Source: Lewinella sp. 4G2 (GTDB lineage Bacteria > Bacteroidota > Bacteroidia > Chitinophagales > Saprospiraceae). Taken from it: 64,000 nucleotides of DNA. The notes under the pieces are model-generated. The model was not told the DNA's origin, did not search any database, and worked only from the letters and a program-made list of their open reading frames with translations. How positions within the stretch are numbered: position 1 is the first letter of the stretch; each line of letters starts with the position of its first letter. This document shows, piece after piece, positions 1 to 7,906 of this stretch. The position numbers were made by a program, and so were the translations under genes. The stretch is from assembly GCF_001625015.1 (NCBI RefSeq), contig NZ_LVWJ02000014.1, forward strand, positions 3,720,001 to 3,784,000. The letters run 5' to 3'.

Positions 1-3000
1 GATCAGAAACAGCTGGCGTGTAGAATGCGGTAAACAGTGAGTCACCGTTTACAAACTGCGCGGGTTGGTTGGTCAGGAGACCATCACCATCCACTACGGC
101 CCAGCTACCTGTAGAAGCACTACCGGCAACAGTACCACTCAGTACAATTTGATTATCGCTGTAGCAGATCTGGTCGTTCACTACGTCCGCATCAGCGCGG
201 GTGATGGTAGGAGCGAGGTTGATCTGCAGGAATGCGTCAACGAAGTCAGGGTCACAGTTCGGGCTGTCAGGCTGAACGGTGTAACGGAACTGTACGGTAC
301 GGCTTTCGGGAACAGTCTGCCCTTGGAAAAGGAAGACGACGTCACGTGTATCGATGCTATCCATGTCGTCACCAATCAGGGTAATACCAACATTGTTGGA
401 AACCAGGCTCCAGGTACCACCGGGGGTAGCATCTTGGAGCAAGATATCCAGACCGAATTCGCCGTAGTCCTCACAGAGGTAAGCAAGTCCCGGCTGGGTA
501 CCAGCGAATGGTACCGCTTCAAAGTTGATATAAATCAGTGCAAAATCTCCTGGGCAGTTGCCGATGGGATCCACCGTGTAACGAACGACGATCTCGATCT
601 GCTGAGCAGTCGTCTGTACGTTGCTCACGTCCAGCGTGCTGTTCGTGATGATCTGTGCCTGGCCACTTGGGTCAGAATCAATCGTAAATGTTCCACCCTG
701 GTCGGCTCCCATCAGGAGAGTAGCCAGATCAATGGGGGAAGTGCTGAGGCAGTAGTCGATGTCATCATCGGTAGCCTCGAAGTCAGCCATTGGCTCACCG
801 GCTTCGGGAGCGTCGTCTACGGTTACCGTAGAGGTTTCAACGGTCGTACAACCGTTACCATCGGTCACCGTGTAAGTGATCACGAACGTACCGTTACCGG
901 CACCTGGATCAAACTCGGTGATCGTGGCGCCAGAAGCATCGGTGAAGACACCGGTACCAGCGGAAGTAGTTCCGGCCAGTGTTACGACACCGTCCGTGCT
1001 ACAGAATTCCGAACCGTCAGCGGGCGCGGTAATAGTCACAACCGGTACGGGGTTAACCGTAATGGTCTGCGTGGCTACGTCATCACAGCCATTGGTAGAA
1101 GTTACCGTTACGCTGTAAGTAGTAGTCGTCGTCGGGGCAACCGTGATGCTTGGCGTGGTTTCGCCAGTGCTCCAGCTGTAGGTGCCGCTACCACTAGCGT
1201 TCAGCGTAACCATGTCACCAGCACACGTGGTGGTGGGGTCAGTGGTAGTAATCGCAGCAGTCGGCGCTTCCAGTACGTTGAAGATCTGGCTGGCGCTGTT
1301 AGCACAGGTGTTACCGTCCGTGAACGTGAAGGTCACGGTGTAAGCACCAGGCATGATACCTGCAGGGTTGAAGGATGCCGTTCCATCGCCGTTGTCCGTG
1401 ATTGCAGATTGCGCTGCCGCGGGTGCAATGGTGAAGGCGGTCGTACCACCCGTCTGGTTGGTCGTGAATGTTATCGCAGCGTCGTCGCTACAAACATCGT
1501 TGATGGGGTCAAGAACGACGGTTGGTAGCGGGAAGACGTTAAGTGTGAAACTCGCTACGGCAAAGCAGTTACCGTTGCTAAGGCGAACGAAGATCTCTTC
1601 GTCGTCAGTAGCGGAGTAAGAGCCGGCATTCGTGATCTCTCCACCAACACCAGCATTGGCGTCGCTAAAGGTTGTGTAGAATGCAACCGAACCGGAAGTC
1701 TGGTCGAGGGCATTGTTCAGGTCGAAGACTGCCGTGCCACTTCCCTGTGTGCCTTCACAGGCATCAAGATCAAATGGTTCGCCGGTAGCGAATTCGGGCG
1801 TTTCGCGTACGTCGAGGATCGTAGTTGCTTCACTAGAACACCCAGCGGCATCCGTGACCGTCAACGTTACGGTAACGGTTGTCCGGGGGAATCCAATTGG
1901 TACAAACACCTCAGTAGCGCTTGGGTCGCTGGCGGGCGTTAGCGTCACACCATCAGTCATATCCGCACCGGTTATGGAGAAGCTGTACGTGTAACCGGGC
2001 GTACCACCGAAGGCAAGCGAGGTAAGCGTGCGTGAGCTGCCTTCACAGATGTCACTATTGCCACCATTGCTGATACCAGCGAAAGGCTTGCTGTTGACAG
2101 TGACGACAACGTCGAAAGGATCACCTTCACAACCATTACCACCCGTAGGTGTCACTGTGTAGGTGATTACGGCGGGTGAAGTGAAGGAGGTATTGGTAAG
2201 AGAAGCCTCTTCCAGACTACCATTCATATCAGAACCAGTGTCACCTACCGATACTTCCGATACGCTACCATTGATGCGCGTAATCTCGTAAGTGTATGTG
2301 ACACCATTAAGGTCGCCACCAGTGTTAGACACTTGGCCATTCAGGTCAAAATCAAGTGCTTCACCTGAGCAAATTGCATCAGTGCCATCGGCACCCGCTG
2401 GTTCTGGCCGAACGGTTACGGTTACATCAACGGGGTCGCCAAGACAGTTACCATTCCGGGGAGTAACGGTATAAACGACGTCAATATCATTGGCCGTTTC
2501 ATTGCGGAAGGTATCCATTGCAATGGCATCAATAGGTAGCATCGTGCCAGTAGAAGGGAAGCCAACTGAAGTCAAACCTGTTGGCAAAGTAGCAGCAACG
2601 TCAAAGGAGTCATCAACGTCATACGTGAAGATTACCTCGATCTCGTTAGCACAGAAAAAACCTTGAGTACCCGGTAAGCCTAGGCTGTAAGTGAATACTA
2701 CCTCATCATCGGCAGTGATATCCGCAAGCAGCGTACTGCTGACTGGGAAGCTAAACTGCTGTGGGCCACAACCAAAGAGTCCCGTTCCACTGACGGACCC
2801 AAGGAGGTTACCATCGGCGAAAATTGAAATTGGTGAGTTGTTACCATTGATACCGTTGATAGTACCAGAAATAACACCCGTCCCGCCGATCTCTGGGTCC
2901 ATAGGGGTAGCCAGCGTGAAGGCAGGAGGTGAAGTAGAAAATACTAGTGGTTCAGTTGTAGAGTAGGTAACCTCATTATCAACTGCGGTTTCATCTAGGA

Positions 3001-6000
3001 TGACACCAGTTTCAGCACCACTACAGATATCTGTATCCAGGTTAGTGGCAAGTACGGGCTCTGCTGGTACAACTATGGTGTACGTCACGGGTGTGCCCAA
3101 ACAATCATCACCAGTACCACCATCGTCAACTCCATTAGGGCCATTGCTGAATGGTTGAATGGTGTAAACTACGGTGCCGGTACGGCTACCCATGTTTTCA
3201 ATAGTGCCAGTCTCAATCTCATCACCATCCATACGGAGGTAAGGGGCGGTAGAAATACCCGTAATTGCTGAGCCGGTAGCTCCTTGGTCGACTACACTGC
3301 TTACGAGGAAGCGACCTCCATCGGGGGACGTGACGTCAACCGTGGTTACTGGAACGGTACCAGGGCAAACTTCTTCGATACCAGGATTACCATCATTATC
3401 TACATCGTTCAAGACAACGGTAGGCTCTGGTTCGGTAATTACCGTAAGTACAAAATCATCTCCTGTACAATTCGTTCCGGCGAAGCCTGGTGTGAACGTG
3501 AAAGTAGAAGTCGTATTCGCAGTAGTCGTGTTGACGATATCAAACGGTACTAGTGTTGCACCATCTGCGGGGAAACGGGTCATATTCGTGACTGCGTCCG
3601 CGGGATCATTACCAGTTTGTGTACCAACGGTAGCACCACCTAAAGTGAATGACGTCAGTACGAAGTCAACGTTGTTCAGGTTTGAGGCTGTACCCATAAT
3701 CTGCTGGAGGGTAAAGTTGATTGGTCCGTTGTCGAAACAGCGGGTAATCGTTGCAGCAGTGGGGTCAGTTACAATTTCAGGCTCTACCGTAACGGTAAAC
3801 GTCTGAGCAGCGCCAGTACAGTTTAGAGGCGTATTTACGTCACCGTTAGGGCCAGCAGATACTGGCGTAACCGTGAAGGTTACGTTAGCTGGCGTCGTAT
3901 TGGTGTTCGTAAAGCTCTCGCCGGAAACCTGCATTCCAGAAGCAACCGGATTCACTGGGTCGGTACCAGTGCGCGTAACGCCTGGGTCGGTGGTAGTCAC
4001 CACGGTGAAGAACGTGCTTGGTGTCGTAGCCGTGAACGTTCCAACGGGAGAATCACCACTACAGATGGTTTCCGAAGCGGCGCTTAGGTTACCCATTGGC
4101 GTTGGAGACACCGTGTATACTACGGTGAAGTTCTGCGTAGCGTCGACACAACGTTCGTTCGTACCATCCATATTGGCAATAGCGGCCTGGAATTCGACGG
4201 TCACCGTTTCAACCGTAGTTCCAGTGTTACTGAAGGTTTCGGTCGAAGCCGTACCTGCCTCGATTTGGGTTGGATTGGTTGTTACAGTACTCACCATCAT
4301 CGTGGTTCCGGTCGTAGCAGGATTGCTGCTAGTAATTCCAATCACTTCAAATTCGACGATGTTATCAGCACTCGGAGTTACACCCGTAGTAAAGACCAAA
4401 CCTGATGCGTCATCGTTACAAACGGTCTGGGCCAAATCAGCAGCCGTAAGGTTAGTGCTGGGTACTGGCTCAACAATGACGTTAGCCGTCACTGGAGTAC
4501 CCACACAGTCATCACCAGCACCTGCATCATCGACGCCGTTAGGGCCGAAGGTGTAAGGAACGATAGTAAAGACAACAGTGACGTCCTCATCACCGGTGTT
4601 GACGAGCGTCTCGGAAATATTGGTACCGTTCGGTACGCTAGTTCCCTCAGCGCCAGTTACATCAACGGTTGCTGGAGTGGCCAGCGCGCTGTAGTTGTAG
4701 GATGGGCTGCCTGCCGGAGCGGAGGTAGTTGGGCTGAGCGCAACCGTAATGGCGGCAGTGCTTCCACTACAAATGGTCTGGGTAGCGGGGGTTGCCGTGG
4801 CGGCGATTGGAGCTTCGATAAGCACTGTGAAAACGATGGGAGTCTCTTCGCAATCAGTCGTAGCGTCGAATACACCATTACCATTTACATCGATGAATGG
4901 CGTCACAACGACTTGCGTTGAGCCGTCAGTAGCGGTGCTCGTCAGGGAGAAGTCGGCGTCAGTGAAGAAGGTATTCAGCTGAGCTAGGGTCAGGCCGTCA
5001 TCGTCGGATGGCGTAGCTAGGTTTACGCTTGCATTGAAATCAACGTTGAAGAGCGCACCCGTTACGGCAGCGCTGTTGTCGAAGTCGAAGGTAGCGTTCA
5101 GGTTATCCATACCATCACAAACCGTAAAGCTGTTGGTGGTAGTCATTTGGTCAACTGCAACCGGAGCTTCGTTACCAACCGTAACCGTACCGTTGAAGGT
5201 CACGTCAGGCTGTACGGTGAAGGTGTAGGTCGTCGCCGTTCCTTCACAGTTGTTCATGAAGACGGTAGTGGTGGTCATACCATTCGCGTCCGTCACGGTT
5301 CCTTGGGCAGTGTAAACACCGACTACAGTCAGCGTCACGTCGGCAGGAGCCGTACCATCGTTGGTGAACGTGAAGTCACCCAAGTTAGCCATATTAGCAC
5401 CAGCCACATTGTTGTCGATGACCGTTGTAGAACCACTAACCGTAGTAGCGGGGCCCGTACCGTCATTAATCATAACGTTAGAACCTCCAGCATTAGTCAC
5501 TGCAAAAGTGTAGTTAGCGGAGCTGCCGCCAGCAGTGGCTGAACTAAGAGTAGCCGTAACGTCCATCAAAGTAGTGCCGTCACAAGCATCACCACCATCG
5601 ATAGTTGCGGCGTCAGAAATAGCAGTAACGCTGATTTCCGGACGGAGCGCGAAGCAAATCGTCTGGGTAGTCGTACAAGTAGTGTTGGCATTATTAGCGT
5701 CCACTACAGTACCGGTGATCGTAATGGTAACGATCTGCGGGTTAGCCGTTGTGCCGGAGGGAGCTTCATTGGTGAAAGAACCAGTGAAAGACAGATCCGA
5801 GTCAGAGGCTGTAATGGTTGGCTGCGTATCAAACTCACCGTTCGCCGTGATGGCGTAAGCGGGCGTAGCACCTGTGAACAGCGTACTGTAAGTGATCGAG
5901 GTGATCTCGTACGTAGTATTGGCAGCATCACCGTTAGTATCGATGATCACGTCAAATTCCTCATCAGAACAAACCGTGTACTGCTGGCCATTGAAGGCGC

Positions 6001-7465
6001 TGCTAGAACAATCGGCGCTCATATTGAGATCCTGCGCGTCTGAAGAGATGATGAAGTCAGGGTCATCGGTCACGGTCAGGTCGAACGTACAAGCCATGTT
6101 CGTATTACCGTCGAGGTCGGTCGCGGTAAAGGTTACCGTGGTCGTTCCTGCATTCATTGAGGTCAGCATCGCTGGTGACTGAACAACAGTAAGGTCCAAC
6201 ACTGCGGTACAATTATCCGTGTAGGTAGGAGCAGTGTAATTAGGAATCGCGTCACCCTGACAAATCATCACGTCGGGTGGACAGGTTCCGGCGACTAGCT
6301 CTGGGTCTTCGTTGTCCGTAGCATCTACAACCGGGTCCATCACCGTACCGGTCAGCGTCATCTGAACGCCGCTGCTGCTACACGTAACTAAACCGGGAGT
6401 GCCATTAGCGTCAGTAATTGAAGTCAATTCCAAGCTCAGGATATCGCCAAGAAAATCACTTGAACCCACGACGCGGGTTCCTTCCTGTAGGGATAAGATT
6501 TGGCTAAGACCAACATTGTTGAACGTAATTACCTGGTCGGTTGCCTGGGCGTCATCTACCGTCAATACAACGGTGAAGGGGCCGGTTCCGGTAGTCGCGG
6601 TGAATTGCACCTCCGCAATATCTCCCGGGCAAATCTCACCGTCAGCCGTTGCGTTAGCAAGGGCGATAGTTCCAGTTGGGAGTTCGCGCACATCAATCGT
6701 TGCAACATCAGCTGCGTCAACAAACAAAGAAGCCCCACCACCAGCGGGAGAGACATTGTTGATCATGATGGTGCCACCTTCGTAATCGGGTTGCGTACCA
6801 ACACCGGGCTCGTTGAAGCTTGCCGTAACGGTTGTTTGGCCTGCGGGGACGGTCACAATAGCGAATGAGGCAGTACCTGCTGGCGCGCCTACCGCTGGTT
6901 CGATGACCAAACCAACATTGTAGTTTGCGCTCGTAGTAAGGAGCGGGAAATTGCTCAACGTGACCATGATAGCGTTGTCACCTTCACATACCCCTACCAC
7001 GTCATCCGTAATAAAGATTGGTGAACGAGTCAGCGTTGCAGAGGTATTTCCGTAGGCAATTCCGTAGGTAACACCGTCAGAACCGACCACTGAATTTCCT
7101 TCGGCAAACGTACCCGTAAGACCACCCGCGGCGCGAACGATCTCAAAAGAGTTGCCTTGCATTGAAGTAAAGGCGGGGTCAACGGTAACACTCAGACTGG
7201 CATTGGCAAGGTCGATCATGCCACTAGCACTGTAGACGCTGTACTCATCAACACCATCGGCGGCCGCTGCACACGGATCGTCCGTTCCTTCGATATCAAC
7301 ACCCATAGTAATCTGGCCGCCGAAGGTCATCGAGTTGGTGATTACGCAGCCCTGGGCTGCGAGATCCGGGGAGCCGAAGCCCGCCGCAACCGCTAGCACG
7401 AATGCCAGCAGGTTAAACTGGAATAGGCGAGCCATTCGGCCCACCCTTGAGGTAGAGTTCATCAT
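1..7465 (-). CDS. Giant secreted multi-domain repeat protein (adhesin-like), 3' end beyond window
   Basis: The minus strand is open from an ATG at 7465 (others at 7462 and 7435) to the left edge, at least 2,488 codons. Residues 1-39 form a signal peptide with a hydrophobic stretch LLAFVLAVAAGF ending in AAQ. The rest is a chain of about 20 beta-rich Ig/PKD-like modules of roughly 90-150 residues. Many open with a Cys motif such as ICSG, VCSD or ICEG and close with a V-x-P-x-P linker. One module near plus-strand 6060-6340 resembles a HYR domain (CPPDVMICQGD ... TFTATDLDGN). Composition is rich in Thr, Val, Gly and Asp and poor in Lys, typical of T9SS-exported surface adhesins of Bacteroidota. 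The C-terminal sorting domain is not in view, so T9SS export is inferred. Plus-strand open frames over this region are shadows of its biased codons. Confidence 0.9.
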   Translation of the reverse strand, partial: MMNSTSRVGRMARLFQFNLLAFVLAVAAGFGSPDLAAQGCVITNSMTFGGQITMGVDIEGTDDPCAAAADGVDEYSVYSASGMIDLANASLSVTVDPAFTSMQGNSFEIVRAAGGLTGTFAEGNSVVGSDGVTYGIAYGNTSATLTRSPIFITDDVVGVCEGDNAIMVTLSNFPLLTTSANYNVGLVIEPAVGAPAGTASFAIVTVPAGQTTVTASFNEPGVGTQPDYEGGTIMINNVSPAGGGASLFVDAADVATIDVRELPTGTIALANATADGEICPGDIAEVQFTATTGTGPFTVVLTVDDAQATDQVITFNNVGLSQILSLQEGTRVVGSSDFLGDILSLELTSITDANGTPGLVTCSSSGVQMTLTGTVMDPVVDATDNEDPELVAGTCPPDVMICQGDAIPNYTAPTYTDNCTAVLDLTVVQSPAMLTSMNAGTTTVTFTATDLDGNTNMACTFDLTVTDDPDFIISSDAQDLNMSADCSSSAFNGQQYTVCSDEEFDVIIDTNGDAANTTYEITSITYSTLFTGATPAYAITANGEFDTQPTITASDSDLSFTGSFTNEAPSGTTANPQIVTITITGTVVDANNANTTCTTTQTICFALRPEISVTAISDAATIDGGDACDGTTLMDVTATLSSATAGGSSANYTFAVTNAGGSNVMINDGTGPATTVSGSTTVIDNNVAGANMANLGDFTFTNDGTAPADVTLTVVGVYTAQGTVTDANGMTTTTVFMNNCEGTATTYTFTVQPDVTFNGTVTVGNEAPVAVDQMTTTNSFTVCDGMDNLNATFDFDNSAAVTGALFNVDFNASVNLATPSDDDGLTLAQLNTFFTDADFSLTSTATDGSTQVVVTPFIDVNGNGVFDATTDCEETPIVFTVLIEAPIAATATPATQTICSGSTAAITVALSPTTSAPAGSPSYNYSALATPATVDVTGAEGTSVPNGTNISETLVNTGDEDVTVVFTIVPYTFGPNGVDDAGAGDDCVGTPVTANVIVEPVPSTNLTAADLAQTVCNDDASGLVFTTGVTPSADNIVEFEVIGITSSNPATTGTTMMVSTVTTNPTQIEAGTASTETFSNTGTTVETVTVEFQAAIANMDGTNERCVDATQNFTVVYTVSPTPMGNLSAASETICSGDSPVGTFTATTPSTFFTVVTTTDPGVTRTGTDPVNPVASGMQVSGESFTNTNTTPANVTFTVTPVSAGPNGDVNTPLNCTGAAQTFTVTVEPEIVTDPTAATITRCFDNGPINFTLQQIMGTASNLNNVDFVLTSFTLGGATVGTQTGNDPADAVTNMTRFPADGATLVPFDIVNTTTANTTSTFTFTPGFAGTNCTGDDFVLTVITEPEPTVVLNDVDNDGNPGIEEVCPGTVPVTTVDVTSPDGGRFLVSSVVDQGATGSAITGISTAPYLRMDGDEIETGTIENMGSRTGTVVYTIQPFSNGPNGVDDGGTGDDCLGTPVTYTIVVPAEPVLATNLDTDICSGAETGVILDETAVDNEVTYSTTEPLVFSTSPPAFTLATPMDPEIGGTGVISGTINGINGNNSPISIFADGNLLGSVSGTGLFGCGPQQFSFPVSSTLLADITADDEVVFTYSLGLPGTQGFFCANEIEVIFTYDVDDSFDVAATLPTGLTSVGFPSTGTMLPIDAIAMDTFRNETANDIDVVYTVTPRNGNCLGDPVDVTVTVRPEPAGADGTDAICSGEALDFDLNGQVSNTGGDLNGVTYTYEITRINGSVSEVSVGDTGSDMNGSLEEASLTNTSFTSPAVITYTVTPTGGNGCEGDPFDVVVTVNSKPFAGISNGGNSDICEGSSRTLTSLAFGGTPGYTYSFSITGADMTDGVTLTPASDPSATEVFVPIGFPRTTVTVTLTVTDAAGCSSEATTILDVRETPEFATGEPFDLDACEGTQGSGTAVFDLNNALDQTSGSVAFYTTFSDANAGVGGEITNAGSYSATDDEEIFVRLSNGNCFAVASFTLNVFPLPTVVLDPINDVCSDDAAITFTTNQTGGTTAFTIAPAAAQSAITDNGDGTASFNPAGIMPGAYTVTFTFTDGNTCANSASQIFNVLEAPTAAITTTDPTTTCAGDMVTLNASGSGTYSWSTGETTPSITVAPTTTTTYSVTVTSTNGCDDVATQTITVNPVPVVTITAPADGSEFCSTDGVVTLAGTTSAGTGVFTDASGATITEFDPGAGNGTFVITYTVTDGNGCTTVETSTVTVDDAPEAGEPMADFEATDDDIDYCLSTSPIDLATLLMGADQGGTFTIDSDPSGQAQIITNSTLDVSNVQTTAQQIEIVVRYTVDPIGNCPGDFALIYINFEAVPFAGTQPGLAYLCEDYGEFGLDILLQDATPGGTWSLVSNNVGITLIGDDMDSIDTRDVVFLFQGQTVPESRTVQFRYTVQPDSPNCDPDFVDAFLQINLAPTITRADADVVNDQICYSDNQIVLSGTVAGSASTGSWAVVDGDGLLTNQPAQFVNGDSLFTAFYTPAVSD
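1411..1426 (-). repeat. 16-bp dispersed repeat, 1 mismatch, in coding DNA
   Basis: Plus-strand GCGCTGCCGCGGGTGC; on the coding strand of the giant adhesin it reads as A-P-A-A-A-Q. Confidence 0.7.
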
Positions 7466-7743
7466 ACGTTCTAATTGTTTTAAAATTCTGAAAGTGTGTT
7501 GTTGGCAATACGCCATGGTTATCAATCAACTCGCCACGTGATCCATCCGAGCTGCATACTTCTAACTGTCGTCGTTGAACGGTCAATCTTACCTACGGGC
7601 CCTACTTTAATTTGGGACAACGTATCCAAGGTGCCCGCTGGGGCACTCAACAACACCTCACTTGTAATCAAGAAATTTGACAATGTGAAAGCTTAACAGT
7701 GTTTTGAAGTAGCTTGGAAAGAAACAAATGCTGGAATCTGGGA

Positions 7744-7751
7744 CAAATGTA
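7744..7751 (-). promoter_or_regulatory. Candidate -7 box for the giant adhesin
   Basis: Minus-strand TACATTTG fits the Bacteroidota -7 consensus TAnnTTTG. It lies about 280 nt before the ATG at 7465, and no good -33 TTTG sits at the usual spacing, so the call is tentative. The rest of the 441-bp gap 7466-7906 holds one variant copy of the 16-bp repeat (7860-7875) and no convincing gene. Confidence 0.3.
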
Positions 7752-7859
7752 ATAAGGAATCATCATATAAATCCCACCACCCATCGCAAAAAAGCGTACA
7801 GAATCTTCAGTAATCGGTGCTGAACATTGCTTTTTCCACCTTTTCATCCCTATTTCATG

Positions 7860-7875
7860 GCACCAGCGGCAGCGC
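7860..7875 (+). repeat. 16-bp dispersed repeat, intergenic (1 mismatch)
   Basis: GCACCAGCGGCAGCGC differs at one base from the window consensus GCACCTGCGGCAGCGC. It lies between the lptD-like stop codon and the giant adhesin. Confidence 0.7.
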
Positions 7876-7906
7876 CAACTTGAAAAAATTGGGCACGATC
7901 AGGACC

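Noticed and set aside
65..1528. A long plus-strand open frame (487 codons) and many shorter ones over 1-7300
   Set aside because: They are antisense shadows of the giant minus-strand gene, which has a signal peptide, domain repeats and normal composition; the plus-strand translations show no domain or signal.
4657..4884. Short minus-strand frames within the giant adhesin region (4657-4884, 5704-5931, 6562-6756)
   Set aside because: They lie in other frames of the same strand as the real gene and have low-complexity Pro/Leu/Ser translations.
7496..7696. A 66-codon plus-strand frame in the gap before the giant adhesin
   Set aside because: No signal, domain or promoter supports it, and it lies over the likely leader of the adhesin gene.
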